From the NCBI GenBank assembly GCA_002633025.1, contig NMRB01001400.1, forward strand, positions 63,032 through 127,031: a stretch of DNA of 64,000 nt. The letters run 5' to 3'. A model generated the notes under the pieces. That model saw only the letters and a list, made by a program, of their open reading frames with translations, did not search any database and was not told the origin of the DNA. This DNA comes from Notospermus geniculatus. Lineage: Eukaryota > Nemertea > Pilidiophora > Heteronemertea > Lineidae. Both the position numbers and the translations under genes were made by a program. Position 1 is the first letter of the stretch; every line of letters begins with the position of its first letter. Of the stretch, positions 12,459 through 24,529 are shown in pieces.

Positions 12459-12475
12459 GTTGTTGATATCCTCGA

Positions 12476-14000
12476 ATCAAATTCCTGACACTGACGCTTT
12501 TGATATGATAATGTTGGAGGACGGAGCAAAGTACATACTTACATGACCTATACATGTCTTAAATTCGTTTGCAGGTTGGCCAAAGATTTTCCTCCGAAGC
12601 AACACATCATCAACTGTTTCCCTTTTGGTAGGTGGCGCTTCTTATTGGCATGTTTTTATCAACCTGTGCCAGTGAAGTCAACAAATACCACGTCTGATAG
12701 GCGTGTAGAGTAGCCTTTCCTCTACTCTGCCTGCTCCGTAGCCCTAGTCTCGAGCCTCAGTTTTCTTCGTTGCTGCGAGATGTCATCACCAGCTTCTGTT
12801 TGTTTACACGTTACTTCCGTTGATGCCTTTCAACATCAATAAGCCGAGGTGCCTTGTAGGCCTACCTTGTGCAAGGGCAAGTAAAAGTCCCCATCCAAGT
12901 GAGGAACATGAGTAGCTGGAGAGGGCCTCTTCCGTACTTACCCGGCCAGGGCCAATAATGTGATGGCTTCGGCCCTGATGGAAAAATCTGATGCAGATAT
13001 TTTTACTCCCCGTTTTCGATAAATCAATGGATACTGTGAGGTATGACGTAGTAAATATTGAGAATGTAACCTAAGCAGAACAGCATAGAGATGTTTAGGA
13101 ACTGTCCTAAATACGTATACCGCAATCGTCACAAAGTGAAACCAGTAACTTGGACTGAAATCTTCAGAAGGTAGGAAGCAACCGACTTCTGAAACAAATA
13201 CTCCGGTCACTTTTCAAATCCTGGTGTCGATTTTTTGTGACGGGAATGACGACCGCTATTTTAGTCGCCGCGCCACCTCTCGGGGACAACTTGGCGACAG
13301 GGGGTTCCCAAACGGTCGCAGATAACAAGCTCATTGCCGTTCGTTTAAGCCTGGCCAACCCCTCCTTGACTTTCTGGCTCTCGAGAAGGGTGAATACTAG
13401 TATCACTACACTTTTTTATACGTCATCCGCCTCTTCACGTCTCCATTTCCTTCCGCTCGGTTCATTTCGCATTTTAGACCAGCAGTTGTTTTAATCATCT
13501 CTCGCTTGAAGCTTTGACGGTTGGATCCCGTTTTTGTCTCCATCCGCTTTTAGCCGGCCTATCTTGTTCTCCTGATACAAGCCAATGCATTTACCATATA
13601 TCTAGATTCGCGACTACAACATGGTAATTTGCTATCCACAGAAAAAGTTGGGTCTAAAAGTAGACGTTTCAGAAGTATTGCCCTTGGCTTGATTCCAAGC
13701 TGTCAGATCGGGGAATGTGGAATTACGAAGTCGGTGCGCTTAGCACCTTGCAATGTCGAACGAACGGGGCTTTTTCTGTGGAATGTTAGAAGAGGCAGGC
13801 ATAAAAATGCTGTTTTGAGATAGCGGAAAGCTAGATGGATTGCTGGGGGTAGGTGGGCCATCTCCAGACATAGTTTACTAAGGTAGGACTAGAAGTACTG
13901 AGAATGGAACGTAAACCCAGGTGTCAACGACGTCAAGCACGTCAACAAACGCCGATCCAGCCACAAGCTGCTTTCCTGTGAACATCGTCAGTGCACAATN
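12476..14000. other. No gene seen
   Basis: Frames under 100 codons on both strands with no recognisable motifs. The right end abuts the LINE fragment at the N at 14000. Confidence 0.5.
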
Positions 14001-14249
14001 TAAGATATTCATGGCACGTAAAGTAAGGGGAAGAGAGTTAAAAACAGACGGGCCAGCAACTGAAAAAGCACTCTCTCCGATCTTCTTTTTAGTTTTCGGC
14101 TGAACACATAGCAGCTGGCTTCCTGATCGGAGGGACCTTTGAGGGGTATAAATGGTGATGAGGTCCTTTAGATAGCCAGGTGCTAGGTCATGTAGACACT
14201 TGTACACCATCATCGCCAATTTATACTCAATCCTAGCTCTGACAGGAAG
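14001..14249 (-). pseudogene. LINE (CR1/Jockey-like) reverse transcriptase C-terminal fragment
   Basis: The minus strand encodes about 83 residues with the familiar tail of CR1/Jockey-type ORF2: LPVRARIEYKLA, KCLHDLAPGYL, RSLRSG and GESAFSVAGPSVFNSLP. The match stops at the N at 14000, after which the frame continues without recognisable LINE residues. It starts abruptly after LPVRAR's upstream neighbour, so both ends are truncated. It is a dead fragment. Confidence 0.8.
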
Positions 14250-14387
14250 CCTGCTTAGCAGCCTACTTTGCCTGCTTAGCATTGGAAGAAAAATTGAATT
14301 CTATCCGTGGAAAATATGTAAAGCATGAGATGAGAATAACGCTGCAGACAATTCAGTCTGGCCAAAAAAAAATGAAAAAAAAATCAC

Positions 14388-14458
14388 TGCGCCGCCCGGG
14401 AATCGAACCCGGGTCGCAAGAATGGGAATCTTGCATGATACCACTACACCAGCGGCGC
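14388..14458 (-). tRNA. tRNA-Gly (CCC)
   Basis: The reverse strand folds into a complete 71-nt tRNA: acceptor stem GCGCCGC/GCGGCGC, discriminator A, intact T arm (CCGGG-TTCGATT-CCCGG), and anticodon stem CAAGA/TCTTG with loop TTCCCAT, hence anticodon CCC. The body matches the standard animal tRNA-Gly-CCC form. A-runs on the plus strand at 14364-14383 give T-run RNA polymerase III terminators just downstream. It is the last of three tandem copies in transcription sense. Confidence 0.95.
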
Positions 14459-14532
14459 TTCGCGTCAGGTGGGCCGCGATCAGTTCTTTTGTAGGTCTAC
14501 TACAAATTAATGTCGATGCTGACTGCCGATCA

Positions 14533-14887
14533 GCGTGGTGTTCAGCACCTTTCCGACTCCGACTCTGTCTTCAACTACCAGAATGAATTGAAGTCCGCTG
14601 TAGACATCCTTGATAAAAAATGTGATAGACGTTTGCAAATCGTAAAATGGTATATTTGTGGCAGAATAATTTTGACTCGTAATCGGAAGTGCACAATGTA
14701 AATTGCAAATATTATAGTCGTGTTTCAAGTCGTAACGACTTGGATTACGACTTCAATATTCATTATTTATCCGCACTTCCGATTTATAAGGCCAATTTTT
14801 TGCCTTCAATTTATGGTGTTTGACGAATTGCGGACTGCAATTCATTTTCGTAGTTGAAGTCGGAGTCGGAAGGGTGCTAAACCTCGC
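14533..14887. mobile_element. Foldback/MITE insertion in the tRNA-Gly spacer
   Basis: The ends are inverted repeats: GCGTGGTGTTCAGCACC at the left, and the complement of GCGAGGTTTAGCACC at the right. They continue inward through a shared CCGACTCCGACT and TTCAACTAC. The corresponding place in the next tRNA unit lacks the sequence, so it works as an empty site. No coding capacity. The family was not identified. Confidence 0.7.
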
Positions 14888-15011
14888 TAAGAAGCCCTAA
14901 AAGAAAATAGGAAGTAAATTTTTATGAAGGCCACGCCAACAGCACTTCACTGATAGCCATTGGTATAGGAAAAAAAGGGGAAAAAACATGATAAAAAAGG
15001 GAAAAAAAACA

Positions 15012-15082
15012 TGCGCCGCCCGGGAATCGAACCCGGGTCGCAAGAATGGAAATCTTGCATGATACCACTACACCAGCGGCGC
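15012..15082 (-). tRNA. tRNA-Gly with UCC anticodon in a CCC-type body
   Basis: It has the same 71-nt body as the neighbouring CCC genes, with intact acceptor, D, anticodon and T arms. The anticodon loop reads TTTCCAT instead of TTCCCAT, so position 34 (plus-strand base 15050) changes the anticodon from CCC to UCC. An A-run at 15002-15009 provides the Pol III terminator. It is probably functional, and would read GGA by Watson-Crick pairing and GGG by wobble. In most animals tRNA-Gly-UCC has a different body, so this looks like an in-family anticodon shift. Confidence 0.9.
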
Positions 15083-15294
15083 CTCGCGTCGGATGGGCCG
15101 CGATCTGTTCTTAATATGTAGGCCTAGGACAAATTAATGTCGGTGCTCACTGCCTATCATAAAAAGAAGTCCCAAAAGAAAATACGAGGTAAAAATAAAG
15201 GCCAAGCCAACAGGACTTCACCGGTTGCCACTGGTGTAGGAAAACGAAAACGGCTGACATCATTCATTCGTCTGGCAAAAAATGAAAAAATTCA

Positions 15295-15365
15295 TGCGCC
15301 GCCCGGGAATCGAATCCGGGTCGCAAGAATGGGAATCTTGCATGATACCACTACACCAGCGGCGC
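15295..15365 (-). tRNA. tRNA-Gly (CCC), possibly impaired in the T stem
   Basis: The body is the same length and the anticodon is CCC, but the T-stem strand reads CCGGA in place of CCGGG. This turns the highly conserved 53-61 G-C pair into an A-C mismatch next to the T loop. Downstream A-runs (plus strand 15277-15290) provide a terminator. It could be a functional variant or an early pseudogene; I cannot tell from sequence alone. Confidence 0.85.
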
Positions 15366-15891
15366 TTCGCGTCAGTAGGGCGCGATCTGTTTTTATGTAG
15401 GCCTGGGATCATGGCAGCGCTGACGTGCCTGGATAACTTCAATGGGCCTGGGCGGGATGGTAGAGTGTTTTAGGTCCCGAAGAGTATGGCTCATGAAAGA
15501 GTCGCCATCTTGGATAAAATCGGCCATTTTTACCGACTTTTTATAGATGCACTGAAGAAGCTTCGCCGGTATGCGAAGTCCGATTCCTTATCGTCATAAA
15601 TTCTTCTCTGCCAACGCATCACGATGAAAATACCCACAAAACTTCTGCAATATGCCTGGCCTGGCATCCCAAACTTCTGAGAGAATCCTTCTCGCATCCA
15701 CCTCAAAGGTATCAGTTTACAACACGAGGCAACTATCTCGCTATAATTCTACCATTTCGCAAAAATAAGTGGTATTTCACGCTCATTCCATCATTTCTGG
15801 AACACGGATACTGGAACAATATGGTCTAGGCGTACCTTTTTTAGGGCCACTGACATTTTTTCTGTGGGTCATCCAGTGCTAAACATGTATA

Positions 15892-16159
15892 CACTCTTAG
15901 CCAAAAAAGTTCGTTAGGGGTTCTTTGTACCTGACCAGAGGAACCCAAAGGTTCTATATAGAACCTTCTGTAAAGAACCCGAGAAGGTTACATATAGAAC
16001 CTTTCTGTCGCCAAAGAACCCATAAAGGTTCAAGATAGAACCCTTTCCCAGAAAAGGGTTCTATCTGGAACCTCTAAGGGTTCTTAAACAACCCAAGGGT
16101 TCTTAAATCAGACAGTTCTCCTGGTGTGGCACCAAAGAAACTTTTCGGCTAAGAGAGTG
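15892..16159. mobile_element. MITE with ACTCTTAGCC ends and GGTTCTATATAGAACC palindromes
   Basis: 268 bp with ends CACTCTTAGCCAAAAAAGTT and the complement of CACTCTCTTAGCCGAAAAGT. The interior is a dense run of GGTTCT/AGAACC blocks, including the palindrome GGTTCTATATAGAACC and several GGGTTCTT repeats. Similar ACTCTTAG...GGTTCTT elements are widespread in aquatic animals. Non-coding. Confidence 0.75.
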
Positions 16160-17189
16160 CGCGATTCTTCAACACATGGAAGGTCTTTTCAAGATTGCGC
16201 CCCTCGCTAAATATTCTAGAACAGCGTCTGCACCACCCCCTTGATACAAAAACTTCACCTTGACCGTTAGTGCGCCTCTCTCAGCCACAGAGTGTTAACT
16301 GTTATTCCACGTTGAAGTACTTACTTGACTGTTTCACCTACATTTCTTTCAACTTCCTCAATACAAAACCAATCATTTAGAATTTTGTGCTTACCTAACT
16401 TTTTTTCTCTTCAATTGCCCCGCAGAGCATGTTACTCGCTTTTATTGTGTGTCTATGGACCACTGAATAACATTCATTTGATATTTTCGAGTCTATTGGT
16501 TGGATAATAGCTACTTTCTTTTGTGTGGTTGCGACACGGGGAGGGACCATCCCAGCAATCACGTCGTAACACAGACATCAAAAGTCGCAGTTGTACGGTC
16601 ACAGAGAGGTCTGGCATTGCCGGGGTCCAGCTTCTGTTGGTGATGGTCGGTTGCAGATCACACAGCAGGCTGTCGATATCTTCGAATCATGGCGATGAAC
16701 GGTTTTGTATAGATGGTTGTGCAACACTGCGCACCGCCCGCCACCAAATCAACTTTGCCATCAGCATATTTGATATGGTCCCCATTTACTGAGAAAATGT
16801 TTGATTGTGAATCCGGGACCCATGGTGTTCTATCTATTTACCAACACCACATCAATCTGATATTGTCTTGCAGGTCTTTGCCCAGGCCCAAAATATATTC
16901 TCAGCATGATTAATTCAATCTTTTTCAATGACAAGAAATAAAAGAATCACACTAATGCGTTTATACTTGCATACGTTTTTCATCGGTGTGTGCAGTTTGG
17001 GGTATGAGAATCCAAATGATCACGTGCCCGTGGAAGTATTGCGTTTGATTTTATCGGAGGAAATACTTCAGAAAATTAAAAGAACTTTGCTGTTTTTAAA
17101 TGAGAGTATTTGATGCCGATATTTTGGGTAAGTGGAGCAGAACTTTTATTTCAGTCACTGAGTGATAAAAGGGAGAACGTGTTTGCTTC

Positions 17190-17470
17190 CATGACAACTT
17201 TGCTGCTGTAGCCATGGTCATCACTACAACCAGTCTTCCTGTTGACATAACTGACTTTGCTGTCCAACTTTGCTGCTGTAGCCATGGTCAGCAACCAGTC
17301 TTCCTGTTGACATAACTGGCTTGGCTGTCCAACTTTGCTGCTGTACCCGTGGTCAGCAACCAGTACCCATGGTCAGCAACCAGTCTTCCTGTTGACATAA
17401 CTGGCTTTGCTGTCCAACTTGCTGCTGTTACGTAGCCCTGGTCGGCAACCTATCTTCCTACTGGCTTGAC
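17190..17470. repeat. Tandem ~70-bp repeat, about four units
   Basis: Units contain AACTTTGCTGCTGTAGCCAT, GGTCAGCAACCAGTCTTCCT and GTTGACATAACTGGCTTTGC in order. The third unit has a partial internal duplication of the CCATGGTCAGCAACCAGT block, and the last is diverged. No long open frame is conserved. Confidence 0.8.
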
Positions 17471-20400
17471 TGGCCATGACGACACTTCGGAAGGCTCTGG
17501 GCTCACACGTGGTCACCACAGCACGTGTCCAGCTTCCTGCACTTAGCTTTTAGGATCAGGCAAGACAACACATCTCATGTCGAGGTTCCTCCTTGGCCAG
17601 AAAAAGTTACTTCTCTGTGAACAATTCCGACATTATCCTTGCAAATGCCATATATGGTGCTGAGCCAAGTTTATGTATGAAATCGATTTGACTCAAACAT
17701 TTCGCACAATCATCAGAATAGATGTACCAGCTGTCTGCTAGGCCCTATGACCTAGATCATACTCCGTGAGGTCATGATCGCCATCTACGTCTATCCCGTC
17801 AGATCAAAGCGCCAGAGATGTGACGTTGTCGGATGCAGATGTTGCAGATTAAGATCAAGATATTGTTCTGATGGAGTTGTGATTGAAATATTATTATCAT
17901 GGGTGCGCCAATACCGTGGCGACAGATGCCGAGTTTCTTACGTAGGCAGTCCATCCTACATGTAGTAAACAATCTGCAATATGCTGGCTTCAGCAATATT
18001 GAGCAGCTTTTTTGAATGGAACAGGCCTAGTGGGGCCTACGTCACAGTCTATGCTTCGATTGTTGACAAACTACAGCTGAACCAATACTCTACGTGAGAG
18101 GAAGGGCGCCCGTCCATCTTTGACAGAGAATTAAAAGATGACCGTTTCTTTTTTGAGGGGGGGGGGTGTTGGAGCAACCTTCCTGTTCTTGGTATGGTGA
18201 TGGCCCTAGGATCACCCATTTGAATGAGACCGTGTGAAGCGTCACAGAAGGATTTTGTAATCCAGTTTTATCTAGCCTCTCATCACAGACCATCACCAAC
18301 ATAACAACAAGCTTTACTGCTCTTTTGTCATAACAATATTTTTTCGGATATATATTAAAATTGGTCGCCATAACAGCTGTTCGGGCTCCAACGAAGCAGC
18401 CTTTCAAATCCATAAGCCCTGTTCAGTAAATATAGGCCTANGTTGTGATGCCCTGGGACATCAAGTTCTTAAAGGTGACGAACAAATCTGAACCGCTCCT
18501 TTCAATGTCATGATAGACATGTTTAGTTTCTCTAACACAAACGTGTCTGTGTACGTTCGGTGGAGTAGCCGACTCCTGACTCACCAATACAACACACAAA
18601 TGTTTATCGCATTCATCCCATTCATTTTGCTCTCCACGGTCGCAATGGCAACCTTGCTAATTGTCAGGATCGTGTTTATTTACGGCAAGAAAAACAATTA
18701 TGAAAACTAATGAAGTGATAATTAACGGTGGTTGGCCAAGGTTAGTCTCGCGCAGACAGCCGTTTTGTTCCGCCGTGTTGATGTGTGATTCCCCAATTTG
18801 TAACACCGGCTGGGTGACCGACTACATGTAGGCCAAGGTGGGTGTGGACAGCAGTAGGTATGCTGCTCGTTTTTTTCATCAGGTCAACTCTACCAAAACC
18901 TGCATTTTTCTTTAATGTCATGTCTCCTGAGGGCAGAATCAGACACTTCCATCTATATATGTAAAGTCTGTTTTTATGGAGAACCGTAGAGATCTATAGA
19001 TGCAAAATAACCACAGATTTACGCCCACTTCAGGCCTACGTACATGTACATGTACCATGGGTATTGACTAGGCCTGGACACTGTATTGTTATTACAAACC
19101 AAGTCCACGTGTACGGTTCCAGCTGAATCAATATTTGATTCCTGGCTGCAGCTCTTTCGATCCGCCACAGACCAAACATTTATTCTATTTCTTTCGTGCC
19201 TTGATTCCATTTATTTTGAAAGAAGGCCTAGCTTGCAGACATCGATCAACCATTCTTTGGTGTATAAATCCGGGGATGTTACGATAAAAACTTGGCCTAA
19301 AGAAATGAAATAACAAAAACACACGAAAATGACGAACGACATGTCGTGAGATCAACCCCGGAGATGTAGGATTAGTACGAAAGGGTGACACCAGATGGAA
19401 TTTCTTTGAAGACCTCTCTTCTTCCTTGCCTTGGTTCGTTTCGATTGCTGGTTTCTGTTGGACTCTATGTTGGTTTACCCTTTCGCCAAGTGGAAAGAAG
19501 CCTAAAACTGGCATGAGCAACTTGAAAATCAGAAAAAAGACGTATTTTAGTGGTAGCCACGACAAGACAAGACAACACACGTTCCTTTTNCGTGTGGCCA
19601 CCAGGTGGCCATATTGGCTGATAATACTGATCAGATCATAAAAATATTTCTTGGTGTGTTCGGCTTTATCTTATCTGTACTGATCCTTCAACATTCACCA
19701 TGAGAGTCACAGTTTCACACTAACCACAGAGATTTATCACAGAGGTGAGCACAATGGCCCTGGCCATTTCATAAAAAACGTATAGTGTGGGAGTGTGGGA
19801 ATGGCATAGCCAACTGACCCCTGGGTGCAGCGTTAGCAATCTTGCTGTGCTTTACATTTGGGAATGTCGTTGATGGGCTTGGAACAGTATCGTCGAAACG
19901 TTTCTTGGAGACCAAGAAGAAATGTTGAAACATCAAGATTGAGGAATAGCGCGAAACCTGGGTCATCGTATCTTTACTCCAGCTTCATGCACATGTGTCT
20001 ATTCAATGATATTTAGGCCTACCATATTTGGTTGTCAAGTGCTCTTTAAACTACTACACAGCTGGTTGTCATCCATGGTGAAGTGGACTACGAGGATAAA
20101 TTTCTCGAACTGAGAGAGTGCATTATAACACATTCAAATACGTGCACACGCATATGCTATGACATTGTGCATTTTAGGTCATGGATGTGGTTGGGTGTCC
20201 CAGGGTAGCGGGTTTGGCTCAGCTCTTCCTTCCAATCATTACCATCATGTATACGGTATTGGGCCTACACAAGGTGTCCAACACTTTAAGGTACCTATTC
20301 AATAGTAGCTAAATCCCTGCTGTGAAACATAATCGGCCTCAAAACGACATGTATGAAGATGAACGTCAGGATAGTGTCGTTGTTGCCTATCTATACAGCC

Positions 20401-23400
20401 CACACCATGGACGACCACTTGGGTCTTACTAACAAATAGTACATTTTTCAATAAAATGTGTTTTCGATCATCATCGAATCTCATTCAATGCAAACACTCC
20501 CATTGACAGATCGAAAACTAATGAAACCAATTGGGCACTCCGTCAGTGTACATAGGTCACGTCTGGTATTCAACTCATGTTTGGACTACCACCATTGATT
20601 GCAGCCATATTTTCACAACTTCAACACTCCTGATGCAGCACCACTTATCTCTGGGGTGGAAATGTATTTTGTTGCGATGTCATTTCTTGATAAAAAGTGG
20701 ACCGCATGCACTCTCTCCTAGCGGCGTGCCCAGCCTTATGGCACAATAGATTGTTTTTTACCTTTCGTTCATGACCAACGGCAGTCCTAGTGCACGGAGG
20801 TATATCTTATTTTACACCTCCATGTCTAGTGCCACTCTTCAACGGTCATCTGAAAGAAATAATATACAGTATGTTTTTAACACGTTCTATAAAACCACAG
20901 TAGATCGGCTTGCCTAGCAACGTTCGATGAGCCTTCGATGTCTGACACACTGGCTTTTGATCATCTGGAGAAGGCTAGATCTACATATTGAAATACCCAC
21001 GACTCTTGATTATTACGTTACTATGCTGACGAAAGCTCCGTCCCTTGTTGCATGAAGCCATTTTCTACTTTATGCAGACGAAGACACATAAATGTCATAT
21101 CCTTTATTGATATTCCACAGCAGAGATCACCTTGGTGACCGAGTCTTCACCGAACAAAGACCGCCGTCACCGGTCCATGTGTCCTTGGAATCAGCGACAC
21201 CCTTACTCCCCCTGCAACCTGCTGGGTGGTATCGCCCATTTGTCCATCAAAACAGCGTCTTTTTCATTAATTTCTAGCATTATTGTGCACCGATGTACGC
21301 GTACGTATTGATGCTTTTAGCCATAACACATTCACTAACCAGGATAGTTGTGTCGCAGGATTACCGTACGTAAACATAAGTCATAAATGATATACCAGTG
21401 CAACGTTACTTGGAAGTACAAATCGAAAAAAATACGTAAGATGGATATTAACATTGGATTTACTTCACCGGGAACTATTTAGCATCGCCAATATTGGCGT
21501 AGAAAGGTGGGTTGCATTGACACTGTTTCCTCTAAGGGATGGTGAAGGTTGTTTTCTTGTGATTCTCTGTAGCAGTTGGTGTTCCTGAGTTACCTGTGAT
21601 ATCGTACTGGCATGAGATAACCTACTTTAAGTCCTCTTGGATTCTGAGCAGGTTAATGATATCATGGAAGTACGGTATCATGGATGATACTCTTCACGTT
21701 GGAACTCTTTACCTTCTTGGATTGCAGGCGTATTACATGGACCTCTCGTTCACCAATAACTCTACATTTCCAAGTCCATTACTACATAAATCTGAACAAT
21801 TATATGGTCTAAATGATCATTTGCATCACCAAATAATAACCACAACTCACCAACATTGGCCTCATTAGAAGTGTTTCTCGCATCGCTGAAGATGCTGCGT
21901 CATGGTGTTTTACGAGAGCTGCTTTCATTGGCCACACCAAGGGAGCAATCAAAATTATCCCAATGGTGCGAATAGATAGAAGCTTAGATTCGTCTACACT
22001 GTAAATCGTCATGAAGTTAAATGTTATGATCATCTCATCAACCTTGTCTATCTCCGCCGTCATTGCAACACAAGCTAAGATGGCGATTTCTGTATGAAAT
22101 GCCCGCCATTTCAGTGCGACGTGTTTACAACATGGCGTACACAATGGCTGCCCACTCCACGTGCAGCTATTGTACAGAACAATCCCCTTGCGTTAGCTGA
22201 ATGGTATTGTCACAGGAGAGATACTGGTGTGATACTGAGAGTATTTTTGCAATCTCTCTGAAAACACTTCGCTATCACTAAGCGGTACTACAATAGAAAA
22301 TATCAATATGTTACCATCGTTACAAAATGCTGTGTTGGCAAAGCAGAGTCACCAAGGGGGATGTGGGCCGTGGCATATGGCATGATACTGTCTTAATACG
22401 CACGAAGAAGACTTCTAATCGTCACATTGTCGTTTTAACGGCTGTGGTGGTGACGAACCAACTGCTTTTTCCGTCAGTAAGTGGAACGGAGCCGCTTAAA
22501 AGCAGTTTTGGTGCTACGATGCTGCTCACAGAAATAGTTCTGTGGTGTTTGCAATTGATAGTATTTTACAAGTAGATAATGGTAGCAGTAAAACATTCAG
22601 TATACTAATTACCTCTGACAGTAGGCTACTTTCAATTTGTTTCAATTTTTTCTCCCATCACTCTCTACCGAAAAATATCGAATGTTTCTAACAATTCTTT
22701 TGTGTGGTTTCGATTTCTTTGCTCTGGTCAGGTGAGGTACCTTGTCCTTACTAAGCAACGGCAGAATGCCACTCCTATTCATGATGACTTGCCAAAGGGA
22801 GTGTTCATTATGCCTAAACCCATATCTCACGATGATAACCAGTAACCCATCAATTTTTCAACAGCTAGACAAATGCTGGTGGGCTGTTGTCAAAAAATCA
22901 ATCCCTCAAGTGGGCTGATTTGGAACCGCCACTGATTCAGTCTGCTCTCACTGTTAGTTTTCTAACAACAGTAGATTAAAGTTTAAAGAGCAATTGAGAT
23001 TTGGCATGTTCCTGCTCTTGCCAGTTTCACAAATTGAATTCTGATTGGCGGTCGGGTTATTTATTTAAAGCCAGCTGCCATGTGATAGACCAAAGACTGT
23101 CAAAAGGAGAACTATGTACGTTGACGGGCCCATTCCCGTCAGAATACTTTAATCGTAACCAACTTTGAGCCATCGCGAACGCTGCAAATGTCTCAAATCA
23201 TTTCATATTGTGCGAACAATTGCCATTACTATCTCCCCCAAGACACCTTTTCATCGTGAGATTACAAGCCAGCATGTCATTAAACAGTCAGCGGTCGACG
23301 ACACCAGCCCTATACAAAATGCAAATGGATTAGCGAGAATGCAAATGATTTTATTCTTAGCTGGTGACATCATCCTGTTAGGTTGCTGTGATCGCAGATC

Positions 23401-24529
23401 AGTCGCCTGGTATATGACATCGAGTCGGAAACAGAATGTTCAGTACACATGGTTGTACTATACATATTCAACGTTTTTCTCACCAAAGTCTGATGTAACA
23501 GCTGGTGTTTCGAAACACTGTAAACAATATACATATGAATACGTTTTCCAGTATTTTATCCTCCATGTCTACACCAGTGGCTTTTGCATCGATTATTGAT
23601 CTATGTTGAGTCTGCTTTTTTAGGAGGTTACGTACTCTGTGTGGATAGATACCAACCCGTTGGCATGTTGATAAAATATTGAAGAGAGATTTTGCAACGC
23701 TATGTAATGTAGACACACATTGTTACTAACAGAAAGAATTTTAGGCTATCTCATGAATGAGATACAATGTACAAGGTCTAGAAATACCGACCGAGAATAC
23801 TGAAAATGCCAATGCTTTGGGGGGGGGCGGCCTAAACATCCTGTGACTGTCGGAGGACACCCGGCTTTCTGTTGTGGCCAACACCCTTCAGTCGAACCAG
23901 TTTACCATTTTGGGTCAACCTTTGTATTTATGATCGGTGTACCTCTTGGACATCTACGCCAACCTCAGTCATTTTATCAGTTTTTTTAATACGCTTCAAA
24001 TTTGTATTACGCTGAGAGTGCCTGACTTTCAGCTCGGTAGTTGGTTTGTTCTGACTGAAAGACCTGCCACCACCTGTTTCTAGCCGGTGCCTCGGAGTAG
24101 TATGCTGCAACATGTTGGCTCTATGCCAGTGAAATGTACTTGTATTGGCTCTAAAAAGAGTCATATACATGTATAGCTTGTTTGCTTCCGGCCTATCCAG
24201 ATCGAATCTCGAGCTGATACTGCGAAACACAGGATAACGTAACCACTTCGTTGTCATCCTGCTAGGCAGACAATTATTGTGAGGTAATCCCGTCCGAGAG
24301 AGGCTCTGGGTCGTTACGAACACTCTTAATGTCGTTACGTGTACCTTTACGCCTGGTGTTCCAATCCAAATGGAACCATTTCATGCTTGTCTGACACTAA
24401 TGAAATATCTTCCAGTAATTTTGGCTTCTGAGGCTTCGACTTGACCGAACAAAGATATTGCATCATTGCATTTCGAAACAAATGGCTTGCAATTTAAGGA
24501 CCTCTGACTCATGATGTGTCCAATTGCAG
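17471..24529. other. Mostly featureless 7-kb stretch
   Basis: Apart from the small membrane ORF at 18.5 kb I support nothing. Ns occur at 18441 and 19590. Frames of 107, 138 and 144 codons here have low-likelihood composition and no splice or motif support. Confidence 0.5.
18510..18710 (+). CDS. Possible 66-aa single-pass membrane ORF
   Basis: An ATG-initiated frame ends with a clear hydrophobic helix (MFIAFIPFILLSTVAMATLL and following), then the positively charged GKKNNYEN and a stop. The layout suits a small membrane protein or a last exon. No homology was recognised, and short hydrophobic frames occur by chance in AT-rich DNA. Confidence 0.25.
   Translation: MIDMFSFSNTNVSVYVRWSSRLLTHQYNTQMFIAFIPFILLSTVAMATLLIVRIVFIYGKKNNYEN

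Larger units (their letters stand above)
10748..12475. repeat. Segmental direct duplication, copy 2
   Basis: This is the partner of copy 1. It starts at the same MITE, here with 12 extra internal bases. It lacks the 293-bp hAT-like element, and carries an 81-base hairpin (11396-11476) in the place where copy 1 has the left half of a TACAGGGTGG-bounded element. The offset between copies is about 2.46 kb. Confidence 0.9.
14388..15440. repeat. Tandem array of ~283-bp tRNA-Gly units, one interrupted
   Basis: The three tRNA genes share flanks on both sides (a TCGCGTC...GGGCCGCGATC block upstream of each tRNA, and an ACAAATTAATGTCG block in units 1 and 2). The start-to-start distance is 283 bases between copies 2 and 3 and 624 between copies 1 and 2. 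The extra 341 bases correspond to the foldback element in the first spacer. Confidence 0.85.

Noticed and set aside
13878-14282. Full 134-codon minus-strand frame as one gene
   Set aside because: Only the part from 14001 to 14249 is LINE-like. The rest joins unrelated sequence across an N and is not a single protein.
23165-23599. 144-codon plus-strand frame
   Set aside because: Composition is unlike a folded protein, and there is no motif, splice support or repeat relationship.
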